A DNA stretch of 10,810 bases, taken from assembly GCA_016713525.1 (NCBI GenBank), contig JADJOZ010000034.1, positions 1 to 10,810 on the forward strand. Reading direction: 5' to 3'. Positions 1-7,801 of the stretch are shown here, piece by piece. A program made the translations under genes and the position numbers. The notes beneath the pieces are model-generated. The model was not told the DNA's origin and ran no database searches. It saw nothing but the letters and a program-made list of their open reading frames with translations. This stretch comes from Bacteroidota bacterium (GTDB lineage Bacteria; Bacteroidota; Bacteroidia; AKYH767-A; OLB10). Positions within the stretch are counted from its first letter, which is position 1; the number at the start of each line of letters is the position of its first letter.

Positions 1-57
1 GGAAAATAGCCAAATCCGAAAATATTTCGTATTTTGCAGTTCTAAATAAAATAAATC

Positions 58-268
58 ATGTCTACGCTATTGATACTAGGGTTTCTGGGCGGCATCAGCA
101 GTACCGAAATCATCCTGATTATTGTGGTTTTTACTGTTGTTTTTGGCGGTAAAAAGAATCCCGGAACTGGCAAAAGGCCTGGGAAAAGGTATCCGTGAGT
201 TTAAAGATGCTACTAGTGGCAAATCGGATGAACCGAAGGAATTGCCTAAAAAGATTGATATTCAATAA
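58..268 (+). CDS. tatA: Sec-independent (twin-arginine) translocase subunit TatA, one frameshift
   Basis: TatA is the small inner-membrane protein that oligomerises to form the passage for folded proteins carrying twin-arginine signals. The frame opens MSTLLILGFLGGISSTEIIL, a short exposed start followed by one hydrophobic helix (about residues 15-30), then FGGKK, the classic TatA hinge. At the A-run 151-158 the frame shifts by one base; in the next frame the text continues IPELAKGLGKGIREFKDA, the conserved amphipathic helix, then an acidic/lysine tail ending KKIDIQ and TAA. About 69 residues after repair is normal for the family. The ATG at 58 is the only one that keeps the whole membrane helix, and it is preceded by A-rich sequence as is usual in Bacteroidota. 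A weak TATTTTG stands at 30-36, one base short of the Bacteroidota -7 box. A hairpin terminator follows, so it is probably monocistronic. The break is most likely a sequencing error. Confidence 0.93.
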
Positions 269-281
269 CAGCATATTTTAA

Positions 282-305
282 GCTGTTTCTTAGCCGAGAA
301 ACAGC
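282..305 (+). terminator. Hairpin terminator after tatA
   Basis: A perfect 9-bp stem, GCTGTTTCT and AGAAACAGC, encloses a 6-base loop (TAGCCG). It lies 13 bases past the tatA stop. The tail after it (ATTTCATTT) is only moderately T-rich, so termination may be partial. Confidence 0.7.
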
Positions 306-403
306 ATTTCATTTCTCATCGTATTTTCATTCGATTTTAAACTTTAAAAGCTTCTTAGTTACTTTGCCATGTATTATCTGAAATGTAATCATTGGCCATG
401 CTA

Positions 404-1184
404 ATGAACTGAAAACGGAGTTTCTCGTTTTGTTATCAGTGTGGTAAAAAGTTAAGTGCAAATTTTTCAGGAGTGGAGCAAAGAGCATCCGGTGCCAGCT
501 TCGACGATTATAAAAATGGTAGGAACCACCGATTTGCAGGTGCTGAAAGAAGGTCCGTTCCAAAAAAAAAAGTTCCGATAATTGCCGGTATCCTTGTTGG
601 CGTTGTGTTCATGGTTTTTCATGTATGCGATGACGAATATGTCGGGGATTAATATTCTCTCCTGTTACGTTCGGGAAAAACTCCCGATTCCCTCATACAA
701 AGTAAATGGGAGCGATATAATTTCGGACGCTTTGGTCTGTCATTAGAAGCACCGGTTAAACCGGAGATGGTGGAGCTTGCTATTCCTGATGAGGTTAAGC
801 AACAGATTAAAGAAATGGAGACATTTCAGTATGCGCCACTCAAAGGATTTGAAATGATGGTAAGCAGTGTGTTGTATTCGGAAGGCATTACTGCGAGTCT
901 GGAAGGAGCTGCAAATGGTTCGTTGAATGAGATTGTAAAGAAACCCGGAGTAATTTCGAATTCAAGGATAGTCCGTTACATACAATGAAGTTAATGGTGT
1001 GCTGATAAATGGCAGCTTTCATTTGAATGGTGTTTTTATGCGATTCAGTACCGTTATTTATACCCGCAATTCACACATGTGGCAGGTACTGGTTTCGTGG
1101 CAGGATCAGGATGCGAATGGTAAGATTGCCGCAGAACGAATTCTCGATTCGGTTGAGATAAATTATTACGTGAAAACTATTTGA
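404..1184 (+). CDS. Zinc-ribbon-like, single-pass membrane protein of unknown function (frameshifted)
   Basis: The protein is rebuilt across several frames. Near the N-terminus is SFCYQCGKKLSANFSG (CxxC at 431-442), half of a zinc-ribbon knuckle; I see no second CxxC, so metal binding is uncertain. About 40 residues later comes a lysine run and one membrane helix, VPIIAGILVGVVFMVF (from 572). A frame slip near 618 and another near 645-660 lead into a region reading WERYNFGRFGLSLEAPVKPE and then the longest open piece, 767-988. After slips near 965-990 the C-terminus reads YTRNSHMWQVLVSWQDQD and IAAERILDSVEINY, reminiscent of PsbP/DUF1795-like domains. The inferred topology is a cytoplasmic ribbon and an exported C-terminal domain. 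The start is unsure: ATG at 404 is in frame with the CxxC but is followed by TGA at 410, probably a base error. Function unknown. Confidence 0.62.
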
Positions 1185-1242
1185 TACACTATTGCCGGAA
1201 GCAAAATAGATTCTGGATCGATTAAACCTTAAAAAAAGTAAA

Positions 1243-1696
1243 ATGAACGGAGCTCATATTCACCTGCTGTTAAATCATGTTCCTATTCTGGGATCTGTCT
1301 TTGCCCTTTGTTTGTTGTTGTATGGAATCTTTTTTAAGAATCGATCCATACTTTATGCGGGATTAGTTACAGTGGTGGCGACTTCGTTAATAGGGATTCC
1401 TGCTTTTATCAGGTGAAGAACTGAGCACATGGTGGAGCCAATCATTGGTATTAACCGCGAGGCATTAGAAGAGCACGAATTTGGCAGAAATTGCATTTTG
1501 GGCGATGCTCATGAATGGGGTGATTGCTCTGGGGACATTATCGTCGGGGCGCAAAACCGGAACGCCTGCGCAAGCGCTGGTATGGCTTAGTCTGTCGGGT
1601 TTATTGCTGGTGACGGTGTTAATGGCCCGCACAGGAGGTTCCGGAGGCGAAATCAGGCATACAGAGTTCCATTTGCAGCAGTCTGAGCACGATTGA
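1243..1696 (+). CDS. Four-helix membrane protein with NHxPIxG motif (frameshifted)
   Basis: This is a small integral membrane protein, about 150 residues once three frame slips (near 1404-1408, 1418-1424 and 1482) are repaired. It starts MNGAHIHLLLNHVPILGSVF; the histidine-rich first helix with NHxPIxG is typical of a family common in Bacteroidota and recalls DUF2231-type membrane proteins. Helix 2 is about SILYAGLVTVVATSLIGIPA, followed by a loop SGEE...EHMVEPIIGINREALEEHE, helix 3 LAEIAFWAMLMNGVIALG and helix 4 ALVWLSLSGLLLVTVLMA, with a tail TGGSGGEIRH...SEHD. The conserved histidines and glutamates suggest metal or haem contact, but that is inference. The ATG at 1243 has A-rich sequence just before it, 58 bases after the preceding gene, so the two may be cotranscribed. 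No enzymatic role can be assigned. Confidence 0.75.
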
Positions 1697-1796
1697 TCGG
1701 TTAATCATGATAATTATCAGGCAGCGGGCTTGACGATGGTCATGCCATACCAATAATCAATTCCTCAAGTTTTGTTGTAACTAAAACAACAAACTT

Positions 1797-2174
1797 ATGG
1801 AAGAATTAAAATGGAAGTTTTGCATCAGGAGCATCTGGAATGGTTGAATAAACTGGACTTTACAAAGATGACATTGCAATTCTGAAAAAGAAGAATCGAA
1901 GAGGTAGCCGCTAAAATACCGGTCACGATGTGATGGCTATGATTGAGCATTTCAGAATCGGCTCATCATTCAGCGCAACGAACTTGATGAATTCAGGCAT
2001 GCCATTAAAGAACATGAAAACGAATTAGAGGCCGCTGTCAAGTCGAACCCCACAGCCACCAACCGCCAACGCCTAAGCGACGACCCCATGCTCAGAACCC
2101 GCATGGAAAGATATGAAACCATATTCAACGAATTACGAATGGAGTTGTATCGGTTTTTATCAAAGAGTCTTTAA
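1797..2174 (+). CDS. Small coiled-coil cytoplasmic protein, unknown function (frameshifted)
   Basis: About 125 residues after repair of several slips in its first half. It begins MEELKWK, then HQEHLEWLNKLDF, KDDIAILKKRIEEVAAK and a histidine/methionine stretch GHDVMAMIEHF. The second half is open from 1953 to the stop: QNRLIIQRNELDEFRHAIKE, a basic/proline segment NPTATNRQRL, then MERYETIFNELRMELYRFLS. Heptad-like leucines and alternating charges point to two or three long helices forming a coiled coil; there is no signal peptide or membrane helix. Small proteins of this type occur widely in Bacteroidota without a known role. An imperfect inverted repeat (TGTTGT/ACAACA, 1773-1791) sits just before the start codon. 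A strong terminator follows the stop, so this is the last gene of the plus-strand block. Confidence 0.72.
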
Positions 2175-2195
2175 AAAGTATTGTAATTATTTTGC

Positions 2196-2219
2196 GCACC
2201 CCTTTGGGGTGCTTTTTTT
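2196..2219 (+). terminator. Strong intrinsic terminator of the plus-strand block
   Basis: GCACCCC, loop TTT, GGGGTGC is a perfect 7-bp GC-rich stem followed directly by seven T (2213-2219). It begins 21 bases after the coiled-coil gene stop. It closes the plus-strand genes before the convergent minus-strand gene ending at 2418. Confidence 0.93.
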
Positions 2220-2242
2220 GGGGTGGGGGGGTGCGGGTGGGG
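2220..2242 (+). other. G-run tract, possible G-quadruplex motif
   Basis: Four closely spaced G-runs of 4, 7, 3 and 4 bases are separated by 1-3 bases, directly after the T-run of the terminator. The pattern meets the usual G3+ N1-7 rule for a four-stranded structure. The exact run lengths may be wrong, because homopolymers are unreliable in this sequence. It lies between two convergent genes; the remaining spacer to 2417 shows nothing else. Confidence 0.45.
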
Positions 2243-2417
2243 TTAATTTGGTAGGGATGCAAATTTTACCATTCTTTAAGTATTCTCCGGTTTCAGAATA
2301 TTATAACATAAAAAATATATCCCTGAGATTGATGGATTGGTTATGTAAATTGATGGTTGAAATTTATTTTTTTATTGTAAGCTGACCATTTGAATTGAGT
2401 CGCCGAAAAATTGTAGA

Positions 2418-3364
2418 TCAATCTTTTATTAACTTTCCTTTCTTGTACAAATTATTTCCGTGGTGTACTTCGTAAAAATACATCCCTTTGCTTAAAAGTT
2501 CTGTGTTTAACAAAACGGAATTTGTAAATTTCTGATGTAGTATTTTTCTTGATGTAAGATCGTAGATAGTTATTTCTAATAGTTCATTTCTATTTGCATT
2601 AACATGTAATTCATTTTCAAAAGGATTTGGAAAGAGATTTATGGAAACAACTTCATTCAAATCATTTACACCAACATTACAAGGTGGTATTTGAACTAAA
2701 GAAACATCATCAATAAAACAATAGGACGCTGTATAGGTAGCAGAAGGGTTTATGTAATTTGTGCTTGAAATAGAGTCGTTTTGAAATTCCCAATAATCAA
2801 ATAACTTTCTCCGCCAGAAGCAATAAAGTCTCCACTTACCAAGGCCAGTTTAAAGGTGTCAAATACATTTCCATTTGTGTTAGAAATCTGCTGGAACAAA
2901 TGGTAATGGTGCACGACCGTTATTTATTCCTAGTACCGGGGTATTAGAAAAATACACTCCAATCTCATCTGTAGTAAATTGACATTCATTCCCAAGATTT
3001 ATACATTTCAAAATGGTAACATGCATTTTCGACAAGTGGAGAAAGTAAGAATTTTCTATGTATTCCCGTATGTTACCTAGACTCCATAAATATACACCGG
3101 CACATGCAGTGCCTGTCCTTGCATATTGAAATCCTGACCAATTATTGGGTATAGAGGCAAAAGTAGAACTTGAACATTCGTTAAAATAGTCTGGTGTGCC
3201 ATAAATAGGATTTGAAGGATTCATCCAAAACAATGCACTGTCGATTTGATTATGGTCATCAGGACAACTATAATATTGCTCCAGGCTTCCATTTTGAACC
3301 AAATTTTGACTCTGACAATTTAGGTAAGCCAATACTAAAATGAAAAGGAAATTAGTTTATACAT
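2418..3364 (-). CDS. T9SS-exported protein with NLVxNGSxE jelly-roll-like domain (frameshifted)
   Basis: A secreted or surface protein, about 315 residues after repair. The start at 3364 gives a signal peptide MYKLISF...ILVLAYLNCQ, with a one-base slip in a T-run near 3343. The mature part begins NLVQNGSLEQYYSCPD, close to the NLVPNxSFE...CP opening seen in many Bacteroidota exported proteins with a galactose-binding-like beta sandwich. The domain continues through GTPDYFNECSSS, NNWSGFQYARTGTACAGVYL, REYIENS, DEIGVYFSNTPVL and, after a slip near 2880, GNVFDTFKLALVSGDFIASG and YCFIDDVSLVQIPPC. That YxIDDVS end is the usual last strand of this fold. The C-terminal 80 residues (2418-2660) are a type A T9SS sorting domain: INLFPNPFENELHV, ITIYDLTSRKIL, GMYFYEVHHGNNLYKKGKLI. 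Ligand unknown. It is convergent with the coiled-coil gene. Breaks lie near 2795, 2880 and in the signal peptide. Confidence 0.85.
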
Positions 3365-3701
3365 AGTGATATAGTATTAAAATTAGTTGCCCAATCGATT
3401 CTACTATAAAATTACTCCTTTTTTACCCAATTACCTGTTTTTGGCTTTAAATTAATAAATTTATTGAGATAATTATCAATTCCTTATAAAAGACATAGGG
3501 AAAACCCTTGGGGGGATAGAAGGAGAAGGTGAATGAGAATCAGAGCGGACCTGTTGAGTATAAATTAGGAATACAATTCTCAACCAATAAAAAAGCTATC
3601 ATAGCCTTCACAAAAATTAATAATTCGCAGTTTAAGGGGCCAGGTGCATAATTGTAGCTGATAATAATTTACAGATCATACCAATGCATCTATGCTACAT
3701 G
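3365..3701. other. Gene-free AT-rich spacer
   Basis: No frame on either strand continues a recognisable protein. It holds the upstream region of the jelly-roll gene and the downstream region of the kelch gene, a GGGAAAACCCT element at 3498-3508 followed by TTGGGGGG, and an AT palindrome (GATAATTATC). I found no clear Bacteroidota promoter (TTTG / TAnnTTTG) or strong terminator. Confidence 0.55.
3498..3508. repeat. GGGAAAACCCT spacer element, copy 1
   Basis: The 11-base word GGGAAAACCCT is followed closely by a G-run (TTGGGGGG). The same word occurs at 5184-5194 in the next spacer, again followed by a G-run. GGG/CCC can pair around AAAA. Short enough that chance cannot be excluded. Confidence 0.35.
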
Positions 3702-4927
3702 CTAAAGTTTTACAAACTTTCTTAGAGTTTCATTTTTACAACCGACTCTTCTACAAAATAAATCCCACTTTGAAAATTTGCACGGGATTTGTAAATCCAA
3801 CATGTTTTGATCATGAAGTGAAAAAATCTTTTCACCGAGACTATTTTTTATTATTACACACACTTTTTATTTTGCTAAACTGTAACAACTTATCAACAAT
3901 TAGTCAATGGCAGGGTTTGGCCAAATTGAAAACTTTAAATAGATGTCTTGAAATCTTCTAATCCGGTAGGGCATAGACCATCAAGTGTATTCCCAAAAAT
4001 CGTCTTCAATAAAGTTAAAATTATCATTTGCAAATCCAGTACCTTCATAACCTTTGTGGCAATTGCAAAGCCCAACGGCTCCCTTCTCTTACTCCACCAC
4101 TAAAACTGGCTACTTGTGTCCATGTATCAGTGGTAGCATCATACTTCAAAAATCAGATCGTGCTTCATTAAAATTTCCAATTCTTGTTGTACCAGTTCCT
4201 TAGCCATTATTACAAAGTACAAATGAACAAATTTCGGTACGACCAATACCTCAAAATTAGCTTTTTGTGACCCATAAATCTAAAAATTGGATCGTATTCC
4301 CAAAGTTCATTATTCCCCAGGGCCATAAACTATGGTCGGTACCGACACAAATATATATCCTTTGTACCAATGGCAAAACCTGTACCAAGATAATGTTCTA
4401 AACCTCAAAGTCTGCTTTCTGAGTCAATTATTCGATACCGGGTCATATTCCCAGAAATCCTTAAATTGAGTTGCGGATTGATCAACACCTGTACCAACAT
4501 ATCCTTTACCTAAAGAGCAAACCCAGCTGCAGAACCTCTGCCTGACCCTCCAAAATCAACCTTTTGGGTCCAGGAATTTAGAGCTGGATCATACGCCCAC
4601 AAATCAACATGATCAATGAAATTATCATAATCGCCGCCAGTACAAACATATCCTTTTATTTCCAATTACAAAACTTACTGCAGTTTCTCATATCATTCCT
4701 AAAAAATTTGTTTTTGATTCCAAATATTTAAACCAGGATCAAATTCCCAAAAGCAGAAGTATCTCCAAATAAGTCAAAACCAGTTCCGATATAACCTTTA
4801 TTGCCAATTGAAAATCCAACAGAAAAATCCTGGCCCCCACCTGGGTAGTTTGCTTTCTGAGTCAAAAATCTGCTTTTTAACAATCAGAAACGAAAAGGTG
4901 AATAAAAAGAATAAAAAGTGTTCTCAT
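3702..4927 (-). CDS. Six-unit kelch beta-propeller protein with T9SS sorting domain (frameshifted)
   Basis: An exported protein of about 405 residues after repair of many one-base slips. Start 4927 gives a hydrophobic signal peptide MRTLFILFI...LFVS. Six kelch-like units of about 48 residues follow, each built as W-T-Q-K-A-x-F...G-F-x-I-G-x-K-G-Y-x-G-T-G...D-F-W-E-Y-D-P. Examples are TQKANYPGGGQDFSVGFSIG (near 4850), LWAYDPALNSWTQKVDFGGS (near 4580), YVGTGVDQSATQFKDFWEYD (near 4470), GTGTTRIGNFNEARSDF (near 4160) and KGYEGTGFANDNFNFIEDDF (near 4020). Six units suit one closed six-bladed propeller, usually a protein- or sugar-binding platform. After GLCPTGLEDF the C-terminus reads PNPA...LIVDKLLQFSKIKSV, SLGEKIFSLHDQNMLDLQIP, SGIYFVEESVVK and NETLRKFVKL, a T9SS type A sorting domain. 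No catalytic residues of galactose oxidase are evident. It belongs to the tandem set of exported proteins. Confidence 0.87.
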
Positions 4928-4960
4928 GGTATTCGGGTTTAATAATAACCGAAATTAATA

Positions 4961-4990
4961 AAAAATTAATAAAATTTAATTTCTATCAAA
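4961..4990 (-). promoter_or_regulatory. Possible Bacteroidota promoter of the kelch gene
   Basis: Reading the minus strand, TTTG (4990-4987) is followed after 18 bases by TAATTTTT (4968-4961). This is one base off the TAnnTTTG -7 element, about 34 bases before the ATG at 4927. Elements and spacing fit the phylum consensus loosely. The AT-rich setting makes chance matches likely. Confidence 0.3.
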
Positions 4991-5183
4991 CTAATGCCAC
5001 GGCTATACCCTCAGTCTGTATACATTCTGAATGAAAGTACTTTAATTGAAATTATTAGTAATGCCAGAATCATTAAAATTATACACTTACAATTTCAACA
5101 ACCTCATTTTGTGCGGTGAATTCGTTAAATTCTATTAATTTAAAAATCAATGTTTTACAAATGGTGTTCGGAAAGCCCTTAAT

Positions 5184-5194
5184 GGGAAAACCCT
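5184..5194. repeat. GGGAAAACCCT spacer element, copy 2
   Basis: Second copy of the word seen at 3498-3508, here followed by AAGTTTTTGGGG. A related half, GGAAAGCCCTTAATGGG, precedes it. It again lies in a spacer beside a T9SS-protein gene. Confidence 0.35.
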
Positions 5195-5404
5195 AAGTTT
5201 TTGGGGTGGTTTTGAGAATGGCGACGTAAAATGGCGGATTGGGAGGAGTGGCGGTGTTTGGTTTTAGGAGGTCAACATGAGCGGAATGGAATGTTAAGAT
5301 GGTCAAGTGGTCTGGAATTTCCACTATTCAAAAAATGATCATGATCCAAGTTTCTAAATATAATACTTGCTGTAAATTATCACTCCACTACAAATCTTAA
5401 ACAG

Positions 5405-7364
5405 CTATCGTGATAATATTATTTTATTATATTCAGAAGACTCCGAAGTTATATATTTAACAAGTAAATTCCGTCTGAAAATCCTGACAGATCCACATAG
5501 TTTATATCATCAGTATTGCCGATAAATAAAATCATTTTTCCTACGGCATTGAATACCTGAGAAGTTCACCTGGTGGAAATTCTAAATTAAATATTCGGTT
5601 CCCGGATTCGGGAAAATATGGCCTTTCGATTCCGCAGCAATTAATGATTCAGATTTTTCATGATTTGGTCCTGTTTGAATGCGGGGTATTTGTACCACTA
5701 TAACATTGGAAGTATCACTACAAGTTAAGAGTCCGATGCAATGCATTTATATTTTCCTCTGCTTTTGCAGTGAAATTTGATGAAGTTCACCTGCAATGGC
5801 ATTATTCCATCTGTACCATTGATAATTTAGCATGCCAGGAGTTGCAGTCAAAACTACACTGTCACCTTTGCAAAAATGTTAAGGGACCTAATGCTGTAAC
5901 AACATTGACAGATGCTTGCAGGATCGAAAGATTGATTGAAATTATACTGTCGCATCCTAGGTATTTATAAATAGTATCTGTATAATTTCCGCTCTGATTC
6001 AGGTGTAATTACCACTTGGAGAAATGTAGTTATGGCAGCTTGATACAATTAAAGTGTCGAAAGTAGTTGCACAGGTTGCACCACCGGGAGACAGGTCAAA
6101 CTACTGCTGACGATGATAATGAATCAGGAGAATAATTGGGATGCTTGAACTGGTGGTTGTTGTGATTTGATGCGGTGAAGCAATAGCAACTGTTTGAATT
6201 TGTTTGGGTAATTGTAGATGGTTTATCACTATAACAGGAAAATGTGTTAGCAGCAAAGGAGCTATCGGTCATTAGTAATGTAAGGAGGTGATAACTGTTG
6301 ATTTAACCGTCAGCATACAACGACAAGAGTTTATTGTCTGCTGTTTTAGTTAAGCTTATATAATTGTGTATAAGTAACGAATCTTTAATAAAATGATATT
6401 TCCTATGGAATCTAAATGAATAATCGCTGACCAATAAGTGTTTGACCCATTGCCAACCCAATTGGTCACGCAATACATAGTCTTATCTTCATTTTCTAAA
6501 ATAGTTTTTGAAAAAGGAATTTAGTAGAATCTGAAAATGTTTCAGACCATATCGGTATGCCAAGGAATCAGTTTTCACAACAGAGAATGAACCACCAACG
6601 TACTGCATCAGGCTAACTAAATCCAAGATCTGAGGATTGAACTACATCCTGAATTTCAGAGTAGCCTGGATATTCCATCGAATAAGTAAGATTATTTAAG
6701 GTGTCGAGCACCATTATTAAGGGAGCTTGAGTTTGGACTGCTTCCCAATAAGCATGATTCCGTTATTATTAAGGGATTTAGCGTAGCGAAGTGTTAAATC
6801 AATTTGCAGGAGTTATCTTGATTGCATTTATGGAATTACCATTGATATCTATTGAGAGTAGCTCTATGCCATTCGACCCCAGACCATTAAATGCCAAATA
6901 AGTAGCATCGGTCCTCTTAACTAAACAATTTTTTTTGAATCACCAGCGTTATACACTTTACTCATATAATTTCACCATTCATATCAGTCTTGACTAGTAT
7001 TGGAAATTCATTAGAACCGTTGCTTTTGAAAGTCCCAATAAATAATAGTGATGTATCTGGGTAAAAACATCATATCATGTAATTCGTTACCAACAAAGGT
7101 AAGAGATTATATTGTTTAATGTAGTCCAATGTGTCGAATGATCGGTTTTCATAATGAAACCGCCATTTATGTCGTTTGTATTAACAAGCATTGCAAATCC
7201 TCCGTCGGAGGTTTCGCATATTTTGCCGGGAAGATTCTTAGTCCCTGAGAATGAACACAGATATTCCTTTTTAAAAAGCATCCATAAAATCCTATCTCTG
7301 TTAGAAAGCAATATAAGAATATAAAAATGCCGGTTTTGAAATATTGAAAATTATTGCTCTTCAT
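5405..7364 (-). CDS. Large T9SS-exported protein with propeller-like repeats, CDSI module and Ig-like domain (frameshifted)
   Basis: About 650 residues after repair. Start 7364 (MKSNNFQYFKTGIFIFLYCF) is a good signal peptide. The first ~370 residues hold repeats of the DGGF...GGFIMKTD / ILVKTDMNGEI type: ICETSDGGFAMLVNTND, NEFPILVKTDMNG, RTDATYLAFNGLGSNGIELL, WSAIIHLDSIGNI. These are usual in Bacteroidota beta-propeller proteins. Then comes PGGATCATTFDTLIVSSCHN, YISPSGNYT, QSGNYTDTIYKYLGCDSI, SINLSI: the CDSI module that often precedes sorting domains. An Ig-like domain follows (VNVVTALGPLTF, GDSVVLTATPGMLNYQWYRW, CSDTSNVIVVQIP). The end is a T9SS sorting domain: GHIFPNPGTEYL, VGKMILFIGNTDDINYVDLS, GFSDGIYLLNI and, after a last slip, TSESSEYNKIILSR and a TAG at 5405-5407. 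Probably a cell-surface structural or adhesive protein. Binding partner unknown. Confidence 0.82.
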
Positions 7365-7801
7365 TTTAATTTGTATCAAATAAGAAAAGTAATTTAATAT
7401 GTTCCGAATTTAGTAGTTCAATATCATATCATGGTGATGTTGTAAATAGATTCAATCAAACAGATTGATTTTAGTTTGGAAATTTCCTAAAATACAATAT
7501 TTAAGTTAACCAACCTACTGATTCAGTTAATAGATTAGTAATCTTTGTGGTTGAGAATCAAATTAATGCAGAGTTTCTTTTGAGTTGGGTTTTATAGGTA
7601 ATATTTAAAAGTATAATTATCACTGGATTGTGGGCGAAAACGTTCGTGGGCTTACTAATAGGAATGGAGGGTGAATTAGATGCTGATTGAAAGGAACATT
7701 GTGAAAAGTCCTACTTACGCACTTTGTGAAATGGCACCACTAGTAACGAAATAATTTTTAAATAATTTAAATTTACTTTGAATTGGGACTAAGTGATTAT
7801 A
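7365..7801. other. Gene-free spacer
   Basis: No frame on either strand gives protein-like text. It is strongly AT-rich, with a more GC-rich patch (about 7625-7740: GTGGGCGAAAACGTTCGTGGG and onward) that may be transcript leader, an RNA or decayed coding sequence. It contains the upstream region of the large T9SS gene and the 3' flank of the eCIS-type gene. No convincing hairpin terminator was found. Confidence 0.5.

Larger units (their letters stand above)
4928..5404. other. Gene-free spacer between kelch gene and next exported-protein gene
   Basis: No coding signal on either strand. It contains the probable promoter of the kelch gene (4961-4990), the second GGGAAAACCCT element (5184-5194) with a following TTTTTGGGG, and a G-rich stretch (about 5203-5290). 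The stretch includes AGGAGGTCAACATG, but the frame closes after a few codons. The 3' end of the next minus-strand gene is at 5405. Confidence 0.55.

Noticed and set aside
327..563. 78-codon open frame on the minus strand
   Set aside because: It lies opposite the N-terminal part of the zinc-ribbon-like gene, whose plus-strand reading contains CYQCGKK and leads in frame into a membrane helix.
1708..1719. TGATAATTATCA perfect palindrome in the spacer before the coiled-coil gene, as an operator
   Set aside because: AT palindromes of this length are expected by chance here (GATAATTATC also occurs near 3468), and no regulator gene is nearby.
2113..2385. 90-codon open frame on the plus strand
   Set aside because: It overlaps the end of the coiled-coil gene in another frame and runs through the strong terminator and the G-run tract; the translation has no protein-like pattern.
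3692..3961. 89-codon open frame on the plus strand
   Set aside because: The opposite strand reads as the T9SS sorting domain of the kelch protein, with PNPA, SGIYFVEESVVK and NETLRKFVKL; the plus-strand frame is its shadow.
5330..5347. GATCATGATC palindrome followed by six T on the minus strand as a terminator of the large T9SS gene
   Set aside because: The stem is only four AT-rich pairs with a two-base loop, and it lies about 60 bases past the stop; too weak to call.
7167..7311. Two overlapping minus-strand frames as separate small genes
   Set aside because: They are the two halves of one gene broken by a slip: one carries the signal peptide and the other continues with TSDGGFAMLVNTND.
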